A DNA stretch of 64,000 bases from NCBI GenBank assembly GCA_029204225.1, contig CM055096.1, positions 68,455,741 through 68,519,740 on the forward strand, in the 5' to 3' direction. The notes beneath the pieces were generated by a model. That model saw only the letters and a program-made list of their open reading frames with translations, was not told the origin of the DNA and searched no databases. A program made the position numbers and the translations under genes. Source of the stretch: Diphasiastrum complanatum. Its lineage: Eukaryota > Streptophyta > Lycopodiopsida > Lycopodiales > Lycopodiaceae. This document shows, one piece after another, positions 1-11,412 of this stretch. How positions within the stretch are numbered: the stretch's first letter is position 1; every line of letters starts with the position of its first letter.

Positions 1-785
1 GATATTCCCAACATGATGTAAATAAATAATATCGGCTACTAAAATATGTTGCGAGGGCATGGCATCCTGCGCGTATAAGCCCATGGCCCAATGAGCACAC
101 AAGTGGAATTGTAAATAGACATGGGCCTTTTTGTAATTAAAATAAAACTAGAGGCCACAAAGTCAAGTTTAGAACTTAGTGTTAGACTTTTTTGAGTTGG
201 GTCCAACTTGGGACTCACATGAATCTCGTGAAATCCAATGTACCTTTTTAGGACCCTTGGATCAACAATTGCATTGTTATGACATACACAATACAGATGT
301 CGCAAAAATTATCAAAGCTTATTTCAATGTTGGTGTACACATTAGCCAATAGTATTTTGGGACAAGGGTCTTCCCCATTTATAAAAAGACAACTCATGTA
401 CTCTATTTTCATGCTTAATGAGAAGGAGGAGACTCTACCAGATTGGAGAGCCAAGCATCCTCATTTGCTAAGCACTCATGCTAATGCTTTTGTTGTGTGT
501 TTCTATTTGATTTCCATTTCTATGTTGTTGTTTTAATAGTTATGGTTTCTCCATTAGCATGCATCTTGAGCTTTTGAGCTAACCTCCCTCTCCACTCTAT
601 CTCTCTCTTTCTCTCTTCTCCTCTCTATCTCTTCTATTCCATGTAGAATGCTAGTTTAGTGGAGTAGAGTTAGTGGGGGTAGGGTTAGTGGTGAGTAGAG
701 TTAAGGGAGAAAGTAGTGAAATAACTAAAAGTAGTATCTCTGCATAGTTAGATGCCTATCCTAGTGATCTAACCCTCTTTGACAG
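1..785. other. no recognisable gene; AT-rich flank
   Basis: No frame here resembles a known protein and stops are frequent in all six frames. There is a short pyrimidine tract (CTCTATCTCTCTCTTTCTC, near 594-630) followed by a GTTAGTG-rich stretch near 655-710. It may be the upstream part of the LTR described next, but no left end could be fixed. Confidence 0.4.
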
Positions 786-1426
786 GCGGAAGGGCTGCTC
801 ACCAACTATGTCTACATCCCTACACGTAGTTATTGTAACCATTCCATGTATATATACATAACGGCAACTCACGTAACAAGTGTGACACAATAACAAGTGA
901 TGAACACACATGTAGAAGAGTGAATCAGAGTTCTTGCTTGAACTCCATTGTGTCTTAACTATTTGATTGCATAGAATCAGAGATATACGAGAGAGTGAAA
1001 GTCATTCAAGGAATAGAGATAGTTATTTAATCTGTAGCTAGCTAAGTAAGATCATTGCACACAGTGCACCACTATTGCGAACCATTCTTGGGCATAGGAT
1101 CGTGATCTGATCGTTGTATTCACAGCAACTTAATTCAAATTCTCTATTTTCTTATGTGTATTCCACTACGAATGCTTTCTGATAATTTTCTTTCTCAATT
1201 GACACTCACTCAATTCAAAAATGTCTAATCTTAAAGGAAGCATGGCTGTCTCAGACGCCTAATTGTTTCGCTTCCTTTATGGTTGTCTTTGACACCTACC
1301 AAGACATTCCTCCATTCGATCTAAGTCAATGCTGATGTTATAGTTTGGTAAAGTTCTTGTTAAAGTTCTCTATGTTGGAGCTCTGTTTTCTATTCCGCAC
1401 CTAATCTATTCGAGAGCCCTCCATCA
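786..1426 (+). mobile_element. 3' portion of an LTR (copia-like)
   Basis: This block ends in CA (1425-1426), three bases before a tRNA-iMet-like primer site, which is where the 5' LTR of a copia-type element should end. A TATA-like run (TGTATATATACATA, about 847-860) could be the U3 promoter. No coding region follows the primer site, so this is a solo or truncated relic. The left end was not identified; the call rests on the right end and the primer site. Confidence 0.45.
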
Positions 1427-1429
1427 GAG

Positions 1430-1441
1430 TGGCATCAGAGC
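1430..1441 (+). other. primer binding site (tRNA-iMet type)
   Basis: TGGCATCAGAGC differs by one base from TGGTATCAGAGC, the usual plant LTR-retrotransposon primer site complementary to the initiator tRNA-Met 3' end. It sits just after the CA end of the preceding block. Confidence 0.55.
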
Positions 1442-1448
1442 GCCCCAA

Positions 1449-1450
<2 letters not shown>

Positions 1451-1527
<77 letters not shown>
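1451..1527 (+). repeat. (TC)n microsatellite, 77 bp
   Basis: Perfect TC dinucleotide run starting 10 bases after the primer site. It lies where an element's leader would be. Confidence 0.98.
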
Positions 1528-1530
<3 letters not shown>

Positions 1531-2680
1531 CCCCCTCAATAGTCTTTTTAGGCTTGAATGCAATAAGGTTGCGAAGTTAGGAGTAGCTCAATTTTATTCT
1601 TGCCTATCATTTATGTCTTAGAACATTGCTTACGAGCTCCAAAACTATTTGTGTAACATGTAATGTATTTTATGAGTTATTGTGATAAGTGTGAGATGTT
1701 TGTTTACTTAGCTTAGTTATAATCACAAATACCACATATAATGTAGAAATTTACCATGCAATTGAGTTAAGTTGGCTATTGAATCAAAGATTCCTACCAT
1801 GCACAAGAAGCACACATATTTCAAGACAAGACCAAACAAAAAGCACAAATATTTCAAAGCAAACTTCAAAGGACCTCAAATATTTTAGTTTAGTACTTGA
1901 CCACATAGCCTTCTTGTGTTTGCAAAGCAAGACCAAAAGCATTTCCTATGTTTATACTATGTAATGCAAGATATTTCCTTGTATAATTTTTAATGTTCTT
2001 TATGTGGTCATCTTCACTCATTGGCAAGAATCCTTCATTCAAGCTTAGGTCCTTTTAGAATTAGGCAAGCGGAGGAGAGTGGCTATAGAGAAGTAGAAAA
2101 TCTTCACATAAATCTCCAATCTTACATGTCTCTTGGTGGGTATCACCTTATTAACTAGGACACGTTGACAAATTATTGGGGGGGGGGTGGTCTATAATTC
2201 CCCGAGGAGGCGTCCTTCCCTACCATATTTTCTATTTTTACTTGTTTTTTAAATGTTTTAATGCCATAAATTTTTTTTTACATGCACCTTCTGACATCCA
2301 GAAGGTGAATGTAATAAATTTTCGCATAGGGAGGCACCTCCCTTCCTTTGTAAAAAAGGAAAAACTAAGACTAAGATGTAGAGAAAGATAAGTCTTGATG
2401 GATCTCCAATGAATGAACATTACTCCAAAGGCACTAGAGAATGCTTGGTCAAAGGAATGAGGGACTATTAAAGTCATTACTTACAATTAGGACATATTGA
2501 CAAACATCACCGAAGAGAAAATTAAAAGTCTCGATCTTCTCCCACGCCCCTTCTCTTGCTGAATTTTTGTATCACGGTTGACGGCTGTATGAATTTTGTA
2601 GATTTGTCTTCGCCGCCGAGAGATCGCTATGTGACCTGACGCTGTAACAATTTCCTCTCACTAAAGCTCATTTCTAGCGC
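1528..2680. other. no recognisable gene
   Basis: AT-rich sequence without convincing coding frames. It contains a run of ten G at about 2178-2187. The part just before 2690 would be the upstream promoter region of the IDA-like gene. Confidence 0.4.
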
Positions 2681-2690
2681 TTATCATGTG

Positions 2691-2701
2691 TATATATATA
2701 A
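2691..2701 (+). promoter_or_regulatory. TATA box of the IDA-like gene
   Basis: TATATATATAA lies about 120 bases before the start codon at 2812. A start site about 30 bases downstream would give an 80-90-base leader with no earlier ATG, so the ATG at 2812 is the first one read. Confidence 0.55.
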
Positions 2702-2811
2702 GTACAAGCATTCATCCCAATTCCCAACGCCCATTCAACCGTCTCTAACTCCCCTCATCTGAAGCCAGATTCGGACAGAAGTTATAGTTTGTTCGTGGAA
2801 GAAAGCCGCGA

Positions 2812-3123
2812 ATGGCAATGATGTTAAGCATTATTCGTATCTCTGCAACTAAATGTTGTAGCTGTGTCCTCATGCTCTCCCTTCTCTTCTTTTCACATGC
2901 GGAGTGCGCGAGGGCACGAGATTTCAGAAGAAGTGAAGCCGATTGTAGCTTGAAAGCAAGGATATATGACTCGATGAGTATGAGCTCGATGGCCAGAGAA
3001 CCGAACGGAGTTCCAGGACTTGAGCCAGGGCACCATGCCATCATGCCGACTAATCGGATGATGCTTCCTAAAGGTCCTCCCGTCCCACCGACTGCACCCA
3101 ATCCAGCCCACAACGGCAAGTAG
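2812..3123 (+). CDS. IDA-LIKE (IDL) secreted peptide hormone precursor
   Basis: Single-exon, 103 codons. Residues 1-33 form a signal peptide: basic residues at 9 and 14, a hydrophobic core (about 18-27, VLMLSLLFF), and a likely cleavage after AECA (30-33). A variable, charged middle follows. The last 19 residues, LPKGPPVPPTAPNPAHNGK, match the conserved C-terminal motif of INFLORESCENCE DEFICIENT IN ABSCISSION and its paralogues (Arabidopsis core PIPPSAPSKRHN); here the core is PVPPTAPNPAHN (90-101). Family knowledge: the precursor is secreted, cut by subtilases, and the hydroxyproline peptide is sensed by HAESA-type receptor kinases to trigger cell separation. Unusual points are loss of the basic pair before His-Asn and a Gly-Lys extension after Asn. 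The frame is open from the first ATG, and a TATA box lies upstream. It is flanked by repeats, with no other gene nearby. PIP/PIPL-type peptides are an alternative, but the LPKG..PP.AP..HN pattern fits IDL better. Confidence 0.78.
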   Translation: MAMMLSIIRISATKCCSCVLMLSLLFFSHAECARARDFRRSEADCSLKARIYDSMSMSSMAREPNGVPGLEPGHHAIMPTNRMMLPKGPPVPPTAPNPAHNGK

Positions 3124-5030
3124 ACTCCTGATCCAACTATGCCATGTTTTTACAAACAAACTTAAATCTGGACGCCTTTCCAGCCTAATGCCTTGAAAGC
3201 TATCAGCGACAGAATAACTTCTCGCAAATCTCTGATTACCAGAAGATGGTTTTGTCTAATGTTTAATGAAGGAACATGACTTGGAAGAAGATGGTGGTTT
3301 TTTTTGTGCATGTCTGCAAATGCTTAATATAGAAAATATCTTCGAGTAACATTGGAGGAAAAGTATAATGTCATTCTCTAACTATTAAGGAGTTGTGCAA
3401 ATGTTTTCTCCTCAATTCCAAATTCGAAGTCTAAATATTTGTGATTTTGAAAATTAACATTGATTATTTTGTCATTTAATATTCATTATTTTGGGATTTG
3501 AATGATGGTAGTCAAGACTCAAAGGCAATAACATTAATACCCACTATTGAGCATTTCCTATTTCACAATGAGTATTTATAATCACAATAGGAATGGCTTC
3601 AAGTTTTTGACAATTGTAGTCATGATTTTACGATAATAGTTACTATAAACTTAGATTTGAGCATTGACAATCTAACAAATTAATATTCACAAAATCATAC
3701 ATGATTTCCAAAATAGTATGTCTACAATGTTGTAGTCAATAAGCCCAAAAGCAATCACAAATCATAGTATTCAGCATTCATAGTTTTCATGATGCACTAT
3801 TTCCAAGTTCAAGAAGCGAAAGTGGACGTAATCTCAGTGTAGTATTTACAAATTCGTTGTTTATTTCATAAAAGTTGTCATGAATTTCACAATTCATGGC
3901 TTTAAGATTGAATTCATGAAAATAAATGTGAAAATTTGTCAACTTATACTTGACTAGTTTTGGTCATTTTAGGTTTTTTTTAGGCCAAGCATGTATATAA
4001 GGTTCACATGGTTTTTTCACACACGTAAAATCAGAGTACGTGACTATGTTTAGTTGGATCCAAGTTCAGTTAATCACTTGTACATACAAATAGTTCATTT
4101 TTATTACTTGGCAATTTTGGCCAATATAGCTAGTTTTGGCCAAGTGGAGGCTAAGTTATGACAAATGACTTTAGAGAGATGAGAGAGAGTCATCACTTTC
4201 AGCTATCAATAGCAAGTAGGGCTTGGAGAATGTAGAACCTTACAACTATTCTACATTTGGAAGCTTTGGAAGCAATACTATTCTTTTATCTTCAATTCTC
4301 TTCTACATTTGTCTAGAATTCTTGATGTGTGCTTGTAGGATCTCTATGTAAGTAGTGTATCAAATGCATTCTTCCCAGCCCCCCTAGACAAGGGCACGCT
4401 GGCGCCCCTGCACTAGTGTGCCTCATTTCATATTTTTAAGCTATAACATTTGCATATGCAAAAGAAGAGCATATAAAGGACAAAACTTGACACCACCTAC
4501 TATCTACTAAACTACAATTCCAAAATTATAGGTGCCCTTCTATGAAAACTACAAAAAGTAGCTTGATTAGACCATATGTTTTTGTACAAATGATGATCAT
4601 CCACACATGTAGCACCAAATCTCAAGAGTAGATAAGCTCATTCATCATGTTTCTATAAGCTAGGCATCTACCTCCTTGAATCTAGGAATCTTAAAGAGGT
4701 GACTTTTGATTGGATGTCTTTTAATTAGGGAATGACTTTAGAAGTAGGCCAAGGATTGATCACCCTTGGCACCCTCATACATGTGAGATCAACTCATACT
4801 AGCATGAGCTTCATAAATTTTTGTATATGCTCTTTTTTGAGCTCATTCTACACATTGGAAACTGGAGCGTTGAAGATTTTTGGATCTTTCTCATAAAAGC
4901 TCATGTAGATCTCTCACTCACATGCAATTCTTTCTGTCCAATGCACTAATTATTATTTATACTTTTATCTCAAATCTTTGTCCATACAACACATGTGTGA
5001 AGTTTTCTGGATCATTTACACTTAGTACCA
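3124..5030. other. no recognisable gene; 3' flank of the IDA-like gene
   Basis: The first 200-300 bases should hold the 3' UTR of the IDA-like gene; no clear AATAAA was found. The rest is AT-rich, with stops in all frames and no family resemblance. Confidence 0.4.
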
Positions 5031-5034
5031 TAAC

Positions 5035-5655
5035 CTCAGGCCTTGCTCTTTGCCTTGTGAAGCCTTTCAATGATTTCATGAATCGTTCTAGATCAAAAAA
5101 CATTCATCGACTATGGACACTGCCTATGTATGCAAGTATAGATAGTGTTATATCAATGAGAGATTAATTATCATGCATACATCAGAAAAAATTAGTAAGT
5201 CTTATAGACTACAACTACATCATAAACAAACTAAATAAATGAGATATGACTTGCAACTGGAAGAAGAAATTGAAGTACCTACAATGGCCACCTCATGCTC
5301 CAAGTGCACAATGAGATGCATCTAGATGGCGAGAATCAATATGGGAAAGTGCTTCTTGATGAGGCACATTGCCTCGATTGAGTTTTGCCCTACCCCCTTG
5401 ATGGAGGCTAGTGGTATCTCCTTGGATACACACACATTTTGCAATTGTAAGTACATGGCAAATGAAACAATAATCACATGCGCACATTAGTTACATCATT
5501 ATATATCTAATCAAATGATCACCTTATTTCAAGTAATAATTCATCTATAAAAAAATGTAATTCAAATTGGATATGCATATATACCTCACTAAACCACTGA
5601 TTTTGTAGATTGCTCTCCTAACATCTTTTGTCAAAAACCCTCTCAAGGAAAGCAC
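5035..5655 (-). pseudogene. CACTA transposase relic, copy 1 (DUF4218 region)
   Basis: Read on the minus strand, 5655-5596 gives LRGFLTKDVRRAIYKISGLV, 5440-5290 gives an IVHLEHEVAIVG-like segment, and 5110-5040 gives FMKSLKGFTRQRARPE. In order these match the C-terminal half (DUF4218) of plant CACTA/En-Spm transposases and align with the fuller copy at 6.3-9.4 kb. Frameshifts and stops separate the blocks, so it is not functional. A plus-strand open frame over the same bases is an antisense shadow. Confidence 0.7.
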
Positions 5656-6289
5656 GAACTATATACATGAAAACAATGTGAATGTTGCCACAGAAATCCA
5701 TAGATGAATTAAAACAATACATGCACACTATATAAGCTTCATGTGAAATGTATCTCATTTTAAAAGGAAAATATGAAAGCAAAAGAAAATGCTATTGCTA
5801 TTATCAAAGATTTGAGAAAACATAACCTTAGGCACGGTCTTAAGGAAGGTAATAACTTCTTGCACCTTGCAACTAGACATAGGAATTTAATGATTGAACT
5901 CACACTAGCTCGGCTCTCACCCTTAGACGGCTGATCAGACTATTGTTAGACAGAGTACAATCAAGAGTTCTTCCTTTAACTTCCAATTCTCTATTTATAC
6001 CCCTGCCAACATACCGCAATCTAGTACCATTGTTACGTCTTCCCATTTAAGACCGCAATCGTTATTCTATGATTACTTAGTCTGTTCAACTTCCCATTGA
6101 ATGTGACCTAACCTATCATAGTCTATTCTTTTCACTTACGTGACCATAATTGAGACTCTATTTTGGCTAAATAACAATCATTTAAAGCATTGCAAAAATC
6201 AATTTCATTCGGAATTGCAATAATCAATTTTTATTCAGAATTACAAGAATCAATTTCATCAGCAACAACATCTTGCAATTCCTCTCCTC
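5656..6289. other. spacer between CACTA relics; short tandem repeat
   Basis: No gene seen. About 6182-6262 holds roughly three degenerate copies of a ~28-bp unit containing AATTGCAATAATCAATTT. The 3' end of CACTA copy 2 probably lies here, but no CACTA terminal repeat was found. Confidence 0.4.
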
Positions 6290-9200
6290 TTAAATGATTT
6301 TCATCATCACTCTCACTTTCAAAATTATTTCATCATCCTGACTATTAGAATTTCTATTCTCAACATCTATGGAAGTGGGTGCTTCAAGTATGGTTTGACG
6401 ATTTATTACATCTCTAGGTAGCTCAATCTCATAGTTAAAATGAAGGTTTTCCATTTCATTCTTAACATTTGCACCCTCAAATACTCGTCATGAACGTGGT
6501 TCAACTTGAGCTACAAACCACCATATCTTGTTTAGTCGAACCTACAAAAATCACTATTTTAGAACATATCAAAAACTCAAATACTGAAGTCACTTGCAAT
6601 AAAATGAAAAACATTATAGGATAGCATGTGCACCTGCTCACAATGACGAGGCAACACCAATGCAACTCCACAATTATAAAGCATAATGTAGAAATTTTTT
6701 CTCGTTGGAAGGGTGCCAACCTATGGACCTTTCCCATCCCTTGAGGTTTTTCACTAGTTACCTCTTTGACTTTCTCATCATGCCACAATAGTGGAGCAGA
6801 TGGATGTAGTTGGTGCAAAATTTCAGTAACACAAAAGAGAGATTCATGTACTAACCATCACTCTGACATGCTACCTTCAGGCCTTGCCTTTTGACGCACA
6901 AAATCTTTTAAGACTTTCATTTACCTTTCCATAAAGAACATCCACCTAAAAAGTCACAAATGGTTAAAAATAAGTGTTTTATTTAATGAGTTCATGTATC
7001 AATTGATTTAGTTTAAATACATATGGAAAAGATAATTTATGCACTTATACCTAGTGTGCACTGGACCAGTAATAGAAACTTCTTCAACCAACTGCACCAA
7101 TAAATGCACTTGTGAGTCCATGATGGAAGTCAGAAAATCTCTCTCAAACATGCACACAATCTCCACCATATCCTCATGTCTCTTGCGAAGATCCAGCTCA
7201 CGGAGTTCTTTTGAACACATCCATCTGCAACATATTCAATCCATTTTATGTCTATTTGAGTTTCCAATCAATAAATACTAAATAAAAAAATGCACCAAGT
7301 ACATGTAAATACCTGACAATGATTGATAGTTCGTATATGGTCTCACAAATATCTTTTGACAAGCACCCACGAATTGACAATGGATTGATGAATTGAATCA
7401 TCTTTAGCCAATCATGAGATTTGAGACCTTGCAACTTTCCATCCACTGTGAATGATGACCTTAGAGAATGGGAAAAACCAGTTGGTGTTCTAATGTCATG
7501 AATAATGGAGCGCACATGTTAAGCTCCTCCTTAGTGAATGTCCAAGGTACTTTTGGAGCATGATCTTCACCATCCTTTATCCAATATTCTTTTTTGGTGT
7601 TGGATTCTTTTAGATCGTGCCTTGCAGCAATGGTATCTTTTCACCAGTCAATTGTTTCCAAATAGATTCACCCACATTTTTAAATATGTGCATGGGTTCA
7701 AGTAGGTGATTAATCAAAAGGTTATTCCAATATTCCAACCGATGAAATATAGACAATCTTTTCATATCGTTCATTGGCTTTGCTTGAGATTCCTTCCATG
7801 ATATTCGCCAATCTTTCACGGACATCCTCTTTGGAGACATCTCTCTCTCAACTCTTCCTCCAAAACCTCTTCTACGAGTGTCTCTGAATGGATGGCCTTC
7901 ATGCAAGTATTTACGATGATTTTCATAAACCACTTTTTTGAGACTAAAAGAGTATCTTCCCACAAGATTTGGCCCGTACAAAAAACAAGCATTTTTTTTA
8001 GCCGTTTGAAAGCCTGCCCAACAGATGGATACTATCAAACACTATTAAAAAAAGAATATGTCAAAGAATTATTATAGCCATTGTAGTATATCATATAAAT
8101 GTCAAGAATTACTAGTTGTATGTAACTGTAAACAAACTCCTATGTACACAAGAAAGACATTGTTTGAATGACAACCTGAGCATTCACCTAATCTTGGATA
8201 GTCATGCATTGTCCACATTACAATGGCATGTAGTGTAAACTCCCTCTCATGTAAGGGGCGCGAAATGTCATATGCCTTTATCCCCTTCCACAAATCTTCC
8301 AACTCATCAATAAGCGGCTCAAGATACACATCCATGTTCTTAACCTTGCGTTGGCCAAAAATTTAAAGTGCCAACATAATGTGTCCCTCAACCAAGGAGG
8401 AATATTATAATTTACCAAGCAAACAGGCCAAATGGACCATGTAGTTGCTCATACACCAAAGGGGTTCACACCATCTGTTGCAAGACCAAATCTCACATTT
8501 CTTGACTCATTGGCAAAGCTTGGATACTCTTTGTTGATGTGTTTCCATGCAGGTGAATCTGAAGGTACCCTCATCATCCCATCCGTAGAGGTATGGTGTG
8601 CATGCCAGTCCATAAGTTGTGCAAGAGATTTACAACGAAATAAACGTTGCAATTGTGGAGTTACTGAAAAATGTCGTAAAACTTTGCACGGAATGGTTGC
8701 CCCTTGCAAATCATCTCTATATCGAGGAGTATCACAAATGGAACATTTCTTGAGTGATTCATACCTTCCTCGATATAAAATACAATCTTTTGGACATGCA
8801 TGATACTGCTTGTAGTCCACCCCGATGTTAGACAACATCTTTCGTGCCTCATCTCTTGTCTTAGGCATGACATTCTCTTTTGGGAGAATTTTGTTTTTTC
8901 AATAGTTTGTACGTGACAAAAGAAGTCATTGCAAAAAAAATATCACTCGATGTTCAAATTGTAAATTTTGTTTCAAAGCAAAAATGACAAGTAGATGAAA
9001 TTTTTTTTACTCAAATAATGATGTGAGGCTTTGGTCACTCCATCTATATTTGGCTTGAAGATTTAATAGAAGTAGAGAAGTCGCCAAACGAGATGTCTTT
9101 GCTCCAGGATACAATGCGGTCTTTGATTCTTCTCGCAATTTCTTTTCTTCTTTAGACAAAAGTGCCTCCTCATCTTGTTCATTGTGTCTAGCTGCAATAT

Positions 9201-9440
9201 TGTTCTCGTACATATCATCCAACATGTCTCCCATGACTTCAAATTCATCATTCATTGGAAGCTCATTTTCATCGTTGGAACTTGTTTGCGAAGAAGTAGA
9301 TCTAGATGAGCTAGATTCAGATGCATTAGTCTCTTGATTAATGCGCTCATCAATTTCCATCATCTCTTTTAAGCCTTGACGTAGACGACGAGGTAATTGC
9401 TTTATATGTGGACCGTTGTATTGCATTTGTCGTCTACGTC
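6290..9440 (-). mobile_element. CACTA/En-Spm transposase (Tnp2 type), copy 2, decayed
   Basis: Minus-strand blocks follow the order of plant CACTA TnpD/Tnp2 proteins. 9426-9007 is the segment before the catalytic domain, with LYPGAKTSRLATSLLLL. 8868-8449 is a clean Transposase_21 start (YHACPKDCILYRGRYE, then CSICDTPRY, then VLRHFSVTPQLQRLF, ending NVRFGLATDGVNPFGV). 8335-8102 has MDVYLEPLIDELEDLW and the WTMHDYPRLGECSG loop. 8038-7610 has HRKYLHEGHPFRD and LEPMHIFKNVGESIW. 7515-7252 and 7220-7008 are DUF4218, continuing through RQKARPEGSM (about 6900) to LWHDEKVKEVT. 6480-6290 is the acidic C-terminus. Frameshifts, stops and a loss within the DUF4216 region make it inactive. The N-terminal transposase-associated domain is at 11.1-11.3 kb. 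Confidence 0.85.
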
Positions 9441-9511
9441 AACCATTACGAGGATTATTGTCTCCAACGCTAAATGAGGATGAAGAATTGGACTCTCTTT
9501 CTCTAGATACA

Positions 9512-10257
9512 TCATGATCTCTTCCTCTCAAAAATTCTCTTTCTAAAAATTTGTAAACTCAATATCAAAATAACAAGCATTCTCCATTGGTGACGACACA
9601 AAGCATGCCAATCACCCCAATTGTATTGAGGTCCTGCATATGGCATCAATGTCACAACACTATTTAAAGGGACCTCAATACTACTCAATGCAAAAAGGCC
9701 CAAACCAAATTCAGGAAAGTGTTCACTAGGCATGATCATGCACATTCGACTCCAATACATAAATGGTGTTCCATTTAATGGTAATGGTGATTGGAGTGGC
9801 CAACACGAATATCTACTTCTAATAAAAGTTTTTACTAATTGTTGCAAGCTAGGTGGAAGAGGAAGGTCAGACAAAGAACCTAGAATGCCTTTTGACACAT
9901 CAACAGTGCGTAGTAATTTGCAATTATCTTTCAAACTAGTCATAATACATCCAAGACATGTTCTCTTTTTTAAAGGGGTGGTCAAGTTTGTGGAATCCAC
10001 GTGGAGTATCATGGAGGACTCATGTGCAACATCTAGAATAGGTGTGGTTGGGTGGTAAGAACGTTCTAGAGATTTGGAGACATGGATTGAATTGATGAAC
10101 TAATTATATCATGCAAGGGGTCACCATCAACAAGAGCATCATCTAGGGCCAATGATGATCCAAAATCAATATTCATGTGATTTATCCTATCAATAATATT
10201 CTTGATCTCTCTTGCAACTCTTTTTCTTGAAACCAACTTATGGTCCTTCTTCTGCAA
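9512..10257 (-). pseudogene. unrecognised coding relic upstream of CACTA copy 2
   Basis: Two open minus-strand stretches occur here: 10257-10066 (63 codons, with SRKRVAREIKNIIDRINHMN) and 10012-9512 (166 codons, with LSDLPLPPSLQQLVKTFIRS and LNGTPFMYWSRMCMIMP). They lie between the transposase-associated domain (11.1-11.3 kb) and the rest of CACTA copy 2, on the same strand. They could be a second CACTA gene, part of a long transposase N-terminus, or captured host sequence. I do not recognise the family. The 166-codon open run in AT-rich DNA suggests former coding. Confidence 0.35.
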
Positions 10258-10365
10258 AAGTTGAAAATGTTAAATGTATCAGTTTTTTTTTTCTCTCTCT
10301 CTCTTTTTCCCTCTCTCAAGCATGAAACATAAATTAATATATAACACAAACCGTAAACCAATAGC

Positions 10366-10440
10366 ATGAAACACACACACAAACACACACAAACACACGC
10401 ACACAGACACACACCCACCCACACCGACCCTAAACACACA
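10366..10440. repeat. CA-rich simple repeat
   Basis: Imperfect CACACACACAAACACAC-type sequence ending in CACCCACCCACACCGACCC. It is the source of a spurious minus-strand valine/cysteine-rich frame. Confidence 0.85.
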
Positions 10441-10658
10441 TGAAGAGAAAAATAGAGAGAACATTATAGAGTGCTAATCAAAACTCCCGAACCACACGAT
10501 TATATCCTACTCCAGAATGTCACCACATGCTCCCTCCCTACGGCATTTGGGCTTTTTTGTGGAACTCATCTTCCAACAAAAGACATTTGAAGCATGTCTT
10601 TAACGGAAGAAAACAAGGGCTACACACCTTCCTAGAATTGGGAGTGCTAAACACCTTT

Positions 10659-10785
<127 letters not shown>

Positions 10786-10828
10786 GGACGTGAATGAGTC
10801 TATTATGGATGATTGAATTTGGAAATCA

Positions 10829-11008
10829 AGATTAACTACATCTAATCATTCTATTTGGATTTTTTTTTTTGTAGAAGCAAGTGAGAGATTAACTCCATCT
10901 AATCATTCTATTTGGATTTTTCCTTTTAGAAGCAAGTGAGAGATTAACTTCATCTAAATATTCTATTTGGATTTTTTTCTTTTAGAAGCAAGTGAAAGAT
11001 TAACTTTA
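10829..11008 (+). repeat. ~60-bp tandem repeat, about three copies
   Basis: The unit contains GATTAACT(A/C/T)CATCTAAT, then ATTCTATTTGGATTTTT, then AGAAGCAAGTGA, repeated in order with small indels in the T-run. No coding or terminal features are seen. Confidence 0.85.
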
Positions 11009-11083
11009 AAGTATCGTGGCACTCATCCTATCGCTCAATATTTATTGGCCAAAGTATACTTGAAGTGTCATAAGGGTTAAAGA

Positions 11084-11302
11084 TTAAAGCATTTTCGAAA
11101 AACACTTTAAAGAGTTTACCTCTTGTACTCTTGGATTCTCTGTGTGCACTCCATTGGCCCAAATATGATCGTTGACAATCCTCCTTGTCTGAATCCTAAG
11201 GCCTTTGCATTGTGTGCATGTACATGGTATCCTCTCATCATATTCTGGTTGAAACTGGTCCAATAATCCAATTGCAAATTGCACAAATTCTTTCAGTGTC
11301 AT
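11084..11302 (-). pseudogene. CACTA transposase-associated N-terminal domain
   Basis: A 72-codon minus-strand frame starts MTLKEFVQFAIGLL and contains IPCTCTQCKGLR followed by IVNDHIWANGV. This CxC..C...H layout is the zinc-binding transposase-associated domain at the start of plant En/Spm-CACTA transposases, usually CPCxxCxN....V..HL...GF. It is on the same strand as CACTA copy 2 and upstream of it, so it is probably that protein's N-terminus, separated by the CT microsatellite and the unrecognised stretch at 9.5-10.3 kb. It could also be a separate fragment. Confidence 0.6.
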
Positions 11303-11375
11303 TCAAGTGAAAATTGACAAATTCTAACATGTGACGAATTGTAACATGTGACAAAAATTGACAAAATAGTCTTTG

Positions 11376-11412
11376 TGCATTAAGTGGTATCTTGGCTTTC
11401 CAAAGAGCAATA
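11376..11412 (+). pseudogene. copia RNase H fragment at a junction
   Basis: GGTATCTTGGCTTTCCAAAG encodes SWLSKxQ and nearly matches the copia RNase H stretch at about 60.85 kb (GVISWLSKKQDTI). It runs straight into gypsy sequence; CCAAAGAGCAA occurs on both sides of the junction. Confidence 0.55.

Noticed and set aside
4880-5167. 95-codon plus-strand frame
   Set aside because: It lies antisense to the CACTA DUF4218 relic, whose minus-strand translation has family motifs.
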